This document shows, piece by piece, positions 7,609 to 16,168 of a stretch of 64,000 bases of DNA. The translations under genes and the position numbers were made by a program. The stretch's first letter is position 1, and every line of letters begins with the position of its first letter. This stretch comes from Flavobacterium sp. N502536 (GTDB taxonomy: Bacteria; Bacteroidota; Bacteroidia; Flavobacteriales; Flavobacteriaceae). The notes under the pieces are model-generated. The model was not told the origin of the DNA. It saw nothing but the letters and a program-made list of their open reading frames with translations, and did not search any database. The stretch is taken from positions 4,526,001-4,590,000 of the forward strand of contig NZ_CP110011.1 in the NCBI RefSeq assembly GCF_025947345.1, in the 5' to 3' direction.

Positions 7609-9930
7609 TTAATCCACCAAAATCTCATCAACAAACAGCCATGAGCTTCCTCCTGTTGGAGCCTTTTTCAAGTTGGATACAATTACTTTTACAAATCGGA
7701 CCTCTTGTTGTACAAAATTGATTTTAAAATCTTTCAACTCTGAATTCACGTTCACCGCAAACGGACGTTTTATTTTCCCTACTTCTTTATAGTTAATGCT
7801 GTCCTTTGATACTAAAACTTTTAATTGTGTTGGGAAATAAATCCCGGCACCCTGACTTTCTAAAGTTCCAATTGCTACCTTTTCGATACTTTGTACTTTT
7901 TCAAGATCGATTACAATTTCCATATCATTGACCAGCCATGCCTGCCATTGACCATCATGGAAATTTTTAGATCCTCTGATTGCATTTACCATTCCAAAAG
8001 GACCATCTCCTTTATAACTTTCACTATAAGGCGTTAAATAACTCACCTTATGACCAAACCCCTTATGAAATACGATCGTATCTGTAAATATTCTCCCAAC
8101 CGGTTTATTGTCCTGAAACAAAGCCGCTTTTAACACTGTTGTTTGATTAAACGGAATCGGATTTGTATATTGTATGGCCTGATGTTCTATGTTTTTGTCC
8201 CCCAGAACATAACGAATGTCCGAATTTGGAAATTCATTTTTAAGGGTAACCTGAATCACTTTTTGGCGCAAATCAGCCACAGCCGAAGCCGTAACCAAAT
8301 AAGCGCTTTTGGCATAATTGATCCCTAAAAAATCGTATCGTTTCAACAAAGAAGGCAATCGGGAAGTAAAATTATTCCAATTGCGATTTTCTTTTGAACT
8401 CCATAAAACCTCAGACAAAGCAGCCAGTCTCGGAAAAATCATATACTCCGAAGCTTTTGGATTTGTGATAAATTCAGCCCATAAATTTGCTTGTCCGCCC
8501 AGAACATGATTGGCTTCCTGTGGCGTCATGGTAGCCACAACGGGATCAAATTCATAAACCTTATTCAATGGATTATAGGCATCAAAAGCTAGCGGTTCTA
8601 CGTTTTGAGGTCCCTGATAAAAATTAAAATAACAAGGAGATTCCGGCGACATGATGACGTCATGCCCCTGTCTTGCTGCTTCTGTCCCTCCTTTTGTACC
8701 TCTCCAACTCATCACAGTAGCTTCGGGAGCCAAACCGCCTTCCAGTATTTCGTCCCAGCCGATTAATTTTTTGCCTTTAGAATTGATGTATTTCTCTATT
8801 CTTTTCACAAAATAGCTTTGCAATTCATGGGCGTCTTTCAATCCGTTATCTGTCATTCTTTTTTGACAATTCGGACATTTGTCCCAATTGGTTTTAGTTG
8901 CTTCGTCGCCGCCAATATGAATGTATTTCGAAGGAAAAATGACAATGACTTCATCTATTACATCCTGCAAAAATTCAAAAGTAGTCTCTTTTCCGGCACA
9001 ATAAATATCCGTAATAGGCCATAATCCACCTGACGGAACTCCAATTCTCTGATTAAAACAAGCCAATTCAGGATAAGCCGCTATAGCCGAACTCACATGC
9101 GCCGGCATCTCGATTTCGGGAATAATTTCTATATTTTTTGCAGCTGCATATTTTACAATTTCTTTTAGTTCTTCCTGAGTCAAAAAACCACCGTAAGTTC
9201 CTTTTTCATCCGGATTGGTAACCAGTCTTGCATTCCAGGCTGCATTTTCCTGATCGACTCTCCAGGCTCCAACTTCGGTAAGTTTTGGATATTTTTTTAT
9301 TTCAATTCTCCAACCCTGATCGTCAACCAAATGCAAATGCAAAACATTCATTTTTAGCATTGCCAACCGATCGATAGTCTCAATGATGTAATTTTTATCA
9401 AAAAAATGACGTGACAAATCCAACATCAATCCTCGCCATTGAAAACGAGGTTCGTCTGTAATGGTAAGATTCGGAATCTCCCATTTTGCAGCTGTTATCA
9501 CGTTTTTACTTTCAATACTTTCAGGAAGTAATTGTCGGATGCTTTCTAAACCGTAAATAAAACCTGCATTTCCTTTTGCCGTAATGGTTACGTTTTCTTT
9601 ATTTACCTCCAATACGTAAGCTTCGTTCTTTAAAGTGGGATCGACTTTAAACTGAACATAATTTCTTTTTGGAAGGGCACTTGAAATTTCAGGACGAAAT
9701 CCTGCTGCAGTTTGAAATTTGTTTATTAAAACCGTAGCAATTTCCTTTTGAGCGTCGCCGCTTACCACAAATTTAGTCGTTGCAGAAAACTGAAAACTCC
9801 CTTGTTTAAGGACCAATTGCTTTGGTTTCGGAATGATTTGAATGTCTTTTTCTACAGATATTTTTTGGCTGTAAGCCTTGCTTAAAAACGTCAGAAGAAG
9901 TACAACAAAGATTGGTTTTAGTATTTTCAT
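7609..9930 (-). CDS. Beta-N-acetylhexosaminidase, glycoside hydrolase family 20
   Basis: The protein has 773 residues with a signal peptide (MKILKPIFVVLLLTFLSKAYSQ). Residues about 25-160 form the GH20b non-catalytic domain, and the TIM barrel follows with FQWRGLMLDLSRHFF, LHLHLVDDQGWR, IPEIEMPAH and HIGGDEATK (about 335-343). The Asp-Glu pair in that last motif is the catalytic pair of substrate-assisted hydrolysis. The last 150 residues resemble a carbohydrate-binding (F5/8-type) beta-sandwich ending SSWLFVDEILVD. It removes terminal GlcNAc or GalNAc from chitin oligomers, glycans or peptidoglycan fragments, in the periplasm or at the surface. It is a single gene on the minus strand, 110 bp before the methyltransferase gene and in the same direction. 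Confidence 0.95.
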   Translation of the reverse strand: MKILKPIFVVLLLTFLSKAYSQKISVEKDIQIIPKPKQLVLKQGSFQFSATTKFVVSGDAQKEIATVLINKFQTAAGFRPEISSALPKRNYVQFKVDPTLKNEAYVLEVNKENVTITAKGNAGFIYGLESIRQLLPESIESKNVITAAKWEIPNLTITDEPRFQWRGLMLDLSRHFFDKNYIIETIDRLAMLKMNVLHLHLVDDQGWRIEIKKYPKLTEVGAWRVDQENAAWNARLVTNPDEKGTYGGFLTQEELKEIVKYAAAKNIEIIPEIEMPAHVSSAIAAYPELACFNQRIGVPSGGLWPITDIYCAGKETTFEFLQDVIDEVIVIFPSKYIHIGGDEATKTNWDKCPNCQKRMTDNGLKDAHELQSYFVKRIEKYINSKGKKLIGWDEILEGGLAPEATVMSWRGTKGGTEAARQGHDVIMSPESPCYFNFYQGPQNVEPLAFDAYNPLNKVYEFDPVVATMTPQEANHVLGGQANLWAEFITNPKASEYMIFPRLAALSEVLWSSKENRNWNNFTSRLPSLLKRYDFLGINYAKSAYLVTASAVADLRQKVIQVTLKNEFPNSDIRYVLGDKNIEHQAIQYTNPIPFNQTTVLKAALFQDNKPVGRIFTDTIVFHKGFGHKVSYLTPYSESYKGDGPFGMVNAIRGSKNFHDGQWQAWLVNDMEIVIDLEKVQSIEKVAIGTLESQGAGIYFPTQLKVLVSKDSINYKEVGKIKRPFAVNVNSELKDFKINFVQQEVRFVKVIVSNLKKAPTGGSSWLFVDEILVD

Positions 9931-10040
9931 ACTTTATTATTTTAAAAAGGGTAAAATTTTAAACTGATACTGATCACTTTTGGCTCTTAGCAAAGACCCT
10001 TAACAAAACCGCTAAAGGCAGCAGACCACTTTTAATGGTG

Positions 10041-10499
10041 TTAAGAGCGTGGTTTCGGTAAGTTTCTGTCGTACATAATAATAGTTCCGGCGACAGCCAC
10101 ATTTAAACTCTTAACCGATTTAAATTTTACTAAATGATGGCACTTCTCCATTACTTTTTTGGACAGACCATGATCTTCTGCTCCCAATAAATAGACACAG
10201 CGTCTTGGATGTTCATAGGTTTCCAGATCAGAAGCATTTTCGTTTAGCTCAACTCCAACCAATCTTGCTCCTTTTGGTAAGTTTTCAAGAAAAGCTTCAA
10301 AGGTATCATAATGGAAATAAGGAATTGCTTTAACCGCATCATGTGTGTCGCAGGCTTGCTTGGCATATCGATTTCCGATCGTAAATATAAAAGTAGCACC
10401 CAAATTTTGAGCGGATCGCCACAAAACACCCAAATTCTCAGGTGTTTTACCATTTTGAATCCCTATCCCAAAATATTCATTTGTAAAATTATCATTCAT
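10041..10499 (-). CDS. TrmH-family (SpoU) RNA 2'-O-methyltransferase
   Basis: The protein has 152 residues from the ATG at 10499; the frame is open further upstream, but a good promoter overlaps that part. It has the SPOUT knot signature: FGIGIQNGKTPENLGVLWRSAQNLGA (motif 1 with the catalytic Arg-type NLG-xxRSA), LLGAEDHGLS (motif 2, SAM-binding) and SLNVAVAGTIIMYDR (motif 3). It lacks the N-terminal RNA-binding extension of longer TrmH/RlmB proteins, as in the short TrmL-like forms. It probably methylates a ribose in tRNA or rRNA; the exact target is not clear. Confidence 0.92.
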   Translation of the reverse strand: MNDNFTNEYFGIGIQNGKTPENLGVLWRSAQNLGATFIFTIGNRYAKQACDTHDAVKAIPYFHYDTFEAFLENLPKGARLVGVELNENASDLETYEHPRRCVYLLGAEDHGLSKKVMEKCHHLVKFKSVKSLNVAVAGTIIMYDRNLPKPRS

Positions 10500-10504
10500 A
10501 AGGG

Positions 10505-10535
10505 CAAAAATACAAACTGTACCCAGATAAATCAA
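10505..10535 (-). promoter_or_regulatory. Promoter of the TrmH-family gene, TTG-N20-TATTTTTG
   Basis: On the minus strand a TTG (10535-10533) is followed after 20 bp by TATTTTTG (10512-10505), a good match to the Bacteroidota consensus. Only five bases separate the -7 box from the ATG at 10499, so the transcript would be leaderless or nearly so. This also supports the short start. Confidence 0.6.
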
Positions 10536-10643
10536 TATTTTATTGAGAGGAAACGAAGACTTTATAGGAGTTATTTGATCGAACAAAGTCAGAAAGTGTA
10601 ACAGAATCAATTTATTGACGTCTTATTTTAAACCCAAAACAAA

Positions 10644-11321
10644 ATGACAACACCAAAAAAAGCAGCCCGAATTACAGGCCTACTCTACTTAGCAGTAGTC
10701 CTGACAGGAATATTCAGTTTGGCATATGTACCTTCCAAACTTATTGTATGGGATAATTTAACCGCAACTTACGACAATATCAAAGCAGCTGAATCGCTTT
10801 TTAGATTTGGAATTGTAGCCGGATTATCCTGTTATCTCTTCTTCTTTTTCTTAGTGCTGCGATTGTACAAACTGTTCGAACCGGTCAATAAAGGCTATGC
10901 CAAAACAATGGCGATCTTAGCCATTTTAAGTGTACCCGTTTACTTTTTGAATGCTCAGAATCAATTCAATGTGCTTTCTCTCATAACAGATACTAATCTT
11001 GGTTTATCATTAGAGCAAACCAAATTACAGGTTATGCTATATCTTAATCAATACGATAACGGTATGCGAATGGTACACATCTTCTCGGGACTTTGGCTAT
11101 TCCCTTTTGGCTACTTGGTCTACAAATCTGGTTTTTTGCCTAAATTTTTCGGTATTTTATTGATGATGGGATGTTTTGGATATCTGATCAACTTTTTAGG
11201 CAATACTTTGCTTTCAGATTATTCAAGCCTCGGAATTTCAAAATACATCAGCATGCCGGCCACAATTGGAGAAATTGGAATTTGTTTGTGGTTATTGGCT
11301 TTTGGTATAAAAGAGAAATAA
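10644..11321 (+). CDS. DUF4386 family membrane protein
   Basis: The protein has 225 residues with about six hydrophobic helices and begins MTTPKKAARITGLLYLAVVLTG, the hallmark start of DUF4386 proteins (K-AARITG-LYL). Conserved features include a second helix in GIVAGLSCYLFFFFLVLRLY, an NAQNQF turn, and HIFSGLWLFPFGYLVYKSGFLPK. It is an inner-membrane protein with no known biochemical function. It stands divergent from the TrmH-family gene and is followed by its own terminator. Confidence 0.9.
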   Translation: MTTPKKAARITGLLYLAVVLTGIFSLAYVPSKLIVWDNLTATYDNIKAAESLFRFGIVAGLSCYLFFFFLVLRLYKLFEPVNKGYAKTMAILAILSVPVYFLNAQNQFNVLSLITDTNLGLSLEQTKLQVMLYLNQYDNGMRMVHIFSGLWLFPFGYLVYKSGFLPKFFGILLMMGCFGYLINFLGNTLLSDYSSLGISKYISMPATIGEIGICLWLLAFGIKEK

Positions 11322-11376
11322 TCTGATCGATGAAATATAGGAAACATTATTAAAAGAAGTCTTTTATACATACTAC

Positions 11377-11411
11377 ATCCTCAACTTTAAAATAGTTGGG
11401 GATTTTCTTTA
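11377..11411 (+). terminator. Terminator after the DUF4386 gene
   Basis: A 10-bp stem (11377-11386 with 11394-11403, one G-U pair), a 7-nt loop, then a T-rich tract. Confidence 0.7.
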
Positions 11412-11538
11412 TTTCAAAAGCATTGATTTTACTGGACTTTAGAAATATTTTTCTTGAAATTGATTATTTTTCAGTATAAATTTATTGTTTATCAATAAAT
11501 ATTTATTAATATTACATAGAATTTTTAAACCAAATACT

Positions 11539-12093
11539 ATGGAAATTAAAATTAGTACCCAAACCATACTGAAAGTATTACACGTGCTTTCATGGATTAT
11601 TTTTGTTGGATTGTGTATCGAAGCAGTTGGAATACTGACAAAAACAATCGCAACGCTAACCCTGAATCCTGATGATGCCGCTAAATTCTGGAAATCAGTT
11701 GATTTAACGGACCTGTACCGCTTCAATCAGAGTCAGTACATCACCCTTAGCAGTGTTATCATTATTGTTGCAACGTTAAAAGCAATATTGTTTTATTGTA
11801 TTATAAAAGTTTTCCTGAACAAAAAGTTAAACATTGCAGCGCCATTCAACAGCTTATTCAAGGATTTTATACTGACTCTGGCTTATCTATCCTTTGGAAT
11901 TGGCTTATTTTCTTCATGGGGAATAGAACTCGTAAACAATTTGTCTAATAGTGGTCTGAAACTACAAGACATTCAACAATTACAAATTGCCGGTGCAGAT
12001 GTTTGGTTATTTATGGGTGTCATATTGCTTGTTGTAACTTATATCTTCAAAAAAGGAATCGAATTACAAGAAGAAAACGAACTAACAATATAA
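11539..12093 (+). CDS. DUF2975 family membrane protein
   Basis: The protein has 184 residues from the ATG at 11539 (MEIKISTQTILKVLHVLSWI); an in-frame ATG at 11485 would only add a poor leader. Four hydrophobic helices are visible, at about residues 10-35, 75-100, 115-135 and 150-172. The pattern and the partner gene match DUF2975 proteins such as Bacillus YoaS. The next gene, starting 3 bp after the stop, is a small Cro/C1-type regulator, the fixed partner of DUF2975 in many bacteria. The pair has been seen as a membrane protein plus repressor module; its physiological role is not established. Confidence 0.85.
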   Translation: MEIKISTQTILKVLHVLSWIIFVGLCIEAVGILTKTIATLTLNPDDAAKFWKSVDLTDLYRFNQSQYITLSSVIIIVATLKAILFYCIIKVFLNKKLNIAAPFNSLFKDFILTLAYLSFGIGLFSSWGIELVNNLSNSGLKLQDIQQLQIAGADVWLFMGVILLVVTYIFKKGIELQEENELTI

Positions 12094-12096
12094 GCT

Positions 12097-12300
12097 ATGG
12101 CAATTATCGTAAACCTGGATGTGATGATGGCAAAACGAAAAATGTCATTAAACGAACTTTCCGAAAAAGTAGATTTAACTTTATCGAACCTATCCATATT
12201 AAAAACCGGAAAAGCAAAGGCCATTAGGTTCAGTACGCTGGAAGCCATTTGCAAAGTATTAGAATGTCAGCCTGGAGATATTTTGGAGTACAGAAATTAA
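12097..12300 (+). CDS. Small Cro/C1-type helix-turn-helix regulator (YozG-like)
   Basis: The protein has 67 residues, MAIIVNLDVMMAKRKMSLNE, and is essentially a bare HTH_XRE domain. Helix 2-turn-helix 3 falls in SLNELSEKVDLTLSNLSILKTGKAKAIRF, and the family end STLEAICKVLECQPGDILEY is intact. It lies 3 bp after DUF2975 and is probably co-translated with it. It likely represses its own operon. The match to the YozG-type regulators that travel with DUF2975 is strong. Confidence 0.92.
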   Translation: MAIIVNLDVMMAKRKMSLNELSEKVDLTLSNLSILKTGKAKAIRFSTLEAICKVLECQPGDILEYRN

Positions 12301-12493
12301 GAAAGTCAATTCGAAAATCATAGAAAATTACCCCCTCAATAAGTAAAGATATTTCCTATATTCGCCGAAAAAAAACTAAGCAGTGGTCTAAAACCAACTG
12401 GTCTAATTTGACTGTATCCAATCATAATTAGCATAAATATGTAGTGGAATATTGTACCAAGATGATGCTTAAAATATAAACAATTTAAAATAA

Positions 12494-13414
12494 ATGAAAA
12501 TGAAAAAAAAAATTTTACTAAGCTTGATTATAATTAGTTCATGTGTGAAGATGAACGCCCAATGGAACGGTACAAATCCTGTTTGGACTACATCAAACGT
12601 AGGAATTGGAACGGGTTATGCCGGAGTTGGGATTATTTCACCTGTAGAAAAATTTACAATTGGAGAAATGGGGGGTAATATTGCGGTTCAAGATCGCAGA
12701 ACCTCAACAACTGAAAAATTCACAAGTGGATATAAATTTTATGATTATAATGGTGAATCCGCTTCAATTTTGCTTGAGCATAATAGCTACCTTGGAAATG
12801 GTATCCGTACTCTTAAATTTAGCGTTAACGGAAGTGAAGCCATGCGGATTAATCCAATTGGTTCCCTAGGAATTGGCACTACTAATCCAACTTCAAAATT
12901 ATATGTCAATGCAAATGATGCCGGAGATGGTATTACTTTAACTCATCCTAATTCAAGAGCCAAAATCTGGAAACTAACATCGGGAGTAGAGAATTATGAT
13001 CATCATCAATTCTCGATCAAAAATCAAAATGGAACTTATTTTGTGATTGACGGCAATAACGGTAATACTGGAATTGGAACTATAACACCAGCTTATAAAC
13101 TTGATGTTTGTGGAACAATTCGAGCTAAAGAAATTAAAGTCGAATTATTTTCAGGTTGTGATTTTGTGTTCAAAAAAGATTATAAATTAATGAATTTAAA
13201 CGACCTCGAAAAGTTTGTAACCACTAAACAACATCTTCCTGAAATAGCATCAGAAAAAGAAATGATTGAAAATGGAGTCAATATGAAAGAATTTCAAATG
13301 AAATTGTTACAGAAAATTGAAGAATTGACCTTATATGTAATTGAACAAAACAAACAAATAAAACTGCAAAATCAAGAAATCAAAAAGCTGAAAGCAATCA
13401 AAAAACGAAATTAA
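12494..13414 (+). CDS. Secreted surface-type protein with tail-fibre-like repeats
   Basis: The protein has 306 residues with a signal peptide (MKMKKKILLSLIIISSCVKMNAQ). It contains repeated VGIGTxxP-SKLYV / GIGTITPAYKLDVCGTIRAKEIKV motifs, typical of Bacteroidota exported proteins with a phage-tail-fibre-like architecture. The C-terminus, FVFKKDYKLMNLNDLEKFVTTKQHLPEI followed by a long coiled coil (about 255-306), is the standard end of this family and probably drives trimer assembly, as in the intramolecular chaperone of tail spikes. The function is presumably surface structure or adhesion. The next gene starts 12 bp after the stop, so the two may share a transcript. Confidence 0.8.
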   Translation: MKMKKKILLSLIIISSCVKMNAQWNGTNPVWTTSNVGIGTGYAGVGIISPVEKFTIGEMGGNIAVQDRRTSTTEKFTSGYKFYDYNGESASILLEHNSYLGNGIRTLKFSVNGSEAMRINPIGSLGIGTTNPTSKLYVNANDAGDGITLTHPNSRAKIWKLTSGVENYDHHQFSIKNQNGTYFVIDGNNGNTGIGTITPAYKLDVCGTIRAKEIKVELFSGCDFVFKKDYKLMNLNDLEKFVTTKQHLPEIASEKEMIENGVNMKEFQMKLLQKIEELTLYVIEQNKQIKLQNQEIKKLKAIKKRN

Positions 13415-13426
13415 TTTAAGTACAAA

Positions 13427-14110
13427 ATGAGAGATTCCTATACCCTTTTTTTTGAACATTTTAATATCAAATTCGAAGACATCATAAAATTTGGAGTTGA
13501 AATTGACACTATTTATCCGGAATCTGATAAAATTAAAACCCAATGGAAAGATCTAATTGATTCAGTTACCCATGGTGAACAGGTTTATATTCGCGGTTAC
13601 GGAAGGAATGCACATGCTACCGATTTATACAAAGAATTATATGAAATCTTATTAGGAAATAAAGAAATAACAAAGGATTCAACCAACAATGCAAAACCAA
13701 CACAATTACTACAAAAAATTACCAGTTTTTCTAAAACAATAAAAAAGGATAATGAGGTAAGTAAAAAAATAAGTAATTATCAGGTTACTCATATATTTGG
13801 ACGTACCAAAAATCCATTTCTTTTTACGGCTCCGTGGAATTTGGTATGGAAATCGAAAATACTGGATCCCTTTACAGGCCATGAATCAAAAGGAAAAAAT
13901 ACGGAAGAGTATAAAACCGCTTTCTTAAAAAAATCGAAAGAGAAGTACGCTGAATTTATAGAAGAATATAATGTTTTGGTTGATCAATATTTTTCCCCCG
14001 AAAAAATTGATAGTGCCTTTAACCAAATGAAATCAAAGTCGAAAGTAAGTCAAAAGGCATTTAAGAAGTTTAAAAATGACGCAAGAAACGAATTAAAAAA
14101 AATAGAATAA
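13427..14110 (+). CDS. Uncharacterised protein with a possible HNH-like core
   Basis: The protein has 227 residues and no signal peptide. I do not recognise the family. The central part NYQVTHIFGRTKNPFLFTAP followed by WNLVWKSKILDPFTGHESKG (about residues 117-157) has an H-x-N-x-N-x-H layout in an aromatic-rich setting that recalls HNH/treble-clef endonucleases. This is inference from spacing, not a family match. The flanks are Lys/Glu-rich helices, including a C-terminal coiled-coil-like KAFKKFKNDARNELKKIE. It begins 12 bp after the gene for the secreted protein. It might be a nuclease or a DNA-binding protein of a defence or mobile function. Confidence 0.5.
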   Translation: MRDSYTLFFEHFNIKFEDIIKFGVEIDTIYPESDKIKTQWKDLIDSVTHGEQVYIRGYGRNAHATDLYKELYEILLGNKEITKDSTNNAKPTQLLQKITSFSKTIKKDNEVSKKISNYQVTHIFGRTKNPFLFTAPWNLVWKSKILDPFTGHESKGKNTEEYKTAFLKKSKEKYAEFIEEYNVLVDQYFSPEKIDSAFNQMKSKSKVSQKAFKKFKNDARNELKKIE

Positions 14111-14289
14111 ACCAGCACCGGTTATTTTGCTTAATAAAGAAATTCTAAAACATTCTAAAGTTTATAATTCCTATTCCCGCAGCCAACCCAAAAGCTCCTG
14201 ATCGACCGAAAGATTTATAAATTTTGCAAAATTCAGCCAAAATTTTACAACAGTTTTGTGACATAATCACGCCACCTTTGCAACTGATT

Positions 14290-14694
14290 ATGAAAAAAGC
14301 ACTCATACTACTTCTTTCGGTTTTTTATCTGGTATTGTCGTCAGGCTTTACCACGATAACTCATTTTTGTAAAGGGGTGCAACAGGAAACCAATCTGTTT
14401 GGTGATATTCCGGTTGGAAAAGTTTGCCCAAAATGCGTTGCGAAAAAACAGCAAAAAAGCAAAGATTGCTGTAAACATAAGGCACAATTTCATAAAGCTA
14501 CCGAAAAGGTACACCAAACAGCTCCCGCTGATCTGGTTCCTAAGTTTATTGCGATTGCGCTTCCTTTTCATTTTTACGAAGTAGTATTTGGCTCTTATTC
14601 GCCTAAGGTGAGTAAAACTGAATATGCATTCTCTACATTTATTCCGATACGGAATACCCCTCTGTATATTTTCTACTGCGTTTACCGTATTTGA
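14290..14694 (+). CDS. HYC_CC_PP family protein
   Basis: The protein has 134 residues from the ATG at 14290, with a signal peptide (MKKALILLLSVFYLVLSSGFTT). It has the family pattern HFCKG, then VCPKCVAKKQQ...KDCCKHK, a Pro-rich stretch and a C-terminal NTPLYIFYCVYRI. The cysteine and histidine pattern suggests metal binding in the periplasm. In Bacteroidota such genes lie directly before TolC/RND/adaptor efflux genes, as here, where a 78-bp gap precedes the TolC gene. The role is inferred from context: copper or other soft-metal handling together with the efflux pump. Confidence 0.8.
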   Translation: MKKALILLLSVFYLVLSSGFTTITHFCKGVQQETNLFGDIPVGKVCPKCVAKKQQKSKDCCKHKAQFHKATEKVHQTAPADLVPKFIAIALPFHFYEVVFGSYSPKVSKTEYAFSTFIPIRNTPLYIFYCVYRI

Positions 14695-14772
14695 TTTTAG
14701 ACAATTGAACGAACTGTAGCATTTATCCCAAATGTTATACAATTTCTATTGTTTAATTTTTAAATACATACT

Positions 14773-16158
14773 ATGAAAATGCAATATTTTGCATTGGCTA
14801 TGTTCTGTATGGTTTCCGGAAATCTCTGGGCACAAACGGTAACATTGCCCAATGCTCTTGAACGCTCTATTCAAAATTTTGAAAAAATAAAAGCCAAAGA
14901 AGCAATTGTCAATGCTTCAAAAGAAAATACTATTTATCAAAAAAGCCAGTACTTACCTGACTTTACGGTAATGGCACAACAAAGTTATGGTACCATTAAT
15001 GCACAAAACGGTCCTTTGTACGGCTATGGCGGATTAGGCAGCGCCGCAACCTCAATGCCTTTACAAGATCAAAACTGGAATGCCGCTTTTGGATCACTGT
15101 ATCTTGCCAACGTCAATTGGAATCTTTTTACTTTTGGCAAAATTAAAACGCAGGTTGCCATTGCCAAAGCCGATGAAAATGTGGCGCAAAAGGATCTGGA
15201 ACAGCTAAAATTTCAACATCAGGTAAAAGTGGGTGCTGCCTATTTGAACCTGCTCGCTGCCCAGCGCATTAAATTTGTACAGGACAAAAACCTGGAGCGT
15301 GCCCAAGTGGTAGAAACCACTACAAAAAGCCGCGCAGAAAGCGGTCTGATACCTGAAGTAGATTATTCTTTGGCAAAGGCCGAAGTTGCTAATGCAAAAT
15401 CGGCTGTAATAAAGGCGTATGATATGGAACTGGATCATTCAAAATCACTCGCCGTAATGCTGGGTGAAGAATATCAGATCTATAAACTCGATAGTGTGTT
15501 CACTACTAAAACACCGATCCTTCTTTCAGAGATCTCTGTAGAAACAAGTAAACATCCCTTACTGGAATGGCGAAGCAGTGATATCCTGAAAAGTGAGCAA
15601 CAGGAAAAACTACAAAGCGCACTCGCTTTACCAAATATTTCGGCATTTGGAGTCCTGCAGGGTCGTGGCTCGGGGTTTGACTGGAATTATGTACAGGACA
15701 ATACCGCTTACTCCCAATCCTATGGTAATGGTGTCGGGATAGATCGCAGCAATTATATTGTTGGAGTCAATTTAAGCTGGAACCTGACCAATATTTACCG
15801 TCAGTCCTCTAAAAAGCGCGAACAAAAGCTGCTTACCCAATCGCTTCGAAACGAATACGAGTACATGAATCAGGAGCTTATCGCCCAGCAAAAACTTGCC
15901 GGGGATAAACTGAAAAATGCCTACGAAAATTTTGAAGAAACAAAGATACAGGTAACCGCTGCTACAGATGCTTACCGTCAGCATACCGCTTTGTACCATA
16001 ATGGTCTTACTACAATTGTCGATTTAACCCAGTCCTTTTACACCCTCAACAGGGCTGAAATTGAGTACGAAATTGCCCAGAACAACATTTGGCAGGCCTT
16101 ATGGATTGAAGCTGCCGCTACAGGCGATTTAAACATTTTACTAAACGCGATACAATAA
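14773..16158 (+). CDS. TolC-family outer-membrane efflux protein (pump 1)
   Basis: The protein has 461 residues with a signal peptide (MKMQYFALAMFCMVSGNLWAQ). Two repeats of the outer membrane factor type are visible: a first half with SQYLPDFTVMAQQSYG and VNWNLFTFGKIKTQVAIAKA, and a second half with NLSWNLTNIYRQSSKKREQKL and YHNGLTTIVDLTQSFYTLNRAE. The long helices between form the periplasmic tunnel. It would be the outer-membrane exit duct for the RND pump encoded 10 bp downstream. The order OMF-RND-adaptor differs from pump 2 (adaptor-RND-OMF). Confidence 0.93.
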   Translation: MKMQYFALAMFCMVSGNLWAQTVTLPNALERSIQNFEKIKAKEAIVNASKENTIYQKSQYLPDFTVMAQQSYGTINAQNGPLYGYGGLGSAATSMPLQDQNWNAAFGSLYLANVNWNLFTFGKIKTQVAIAKADENVAQKDLEQLKFQHQVKVGAAYLNLLAAQRIKFVQDKNLERAQVVETTTKSRAESGLIPEVDYSLAKAEVANAKSAVIKAYDMELDHSKSLAVMLGEEYQIYKLDSVFTTKTPILLSEISVETSKHPLLEWRSSDILKSEQQEKLQSALALPNISAFGVLQGRGSGFDWNYVQDNTAYSQSYGNGVGIDRSNYIVGVNLSWNLTNIYRQSSKKREQKLLTQSLRNEYEYMNQELIAQQKLAGDKLKNAYENFEETKIQVTAATDAYRQHTALYHNGLTTIVDLTQSFYTLNRAEIEYEIAQNNIWQALWIEAAATGDLNILLNAIQ

Positions 16159-16168
16159 ACCCGAAATT

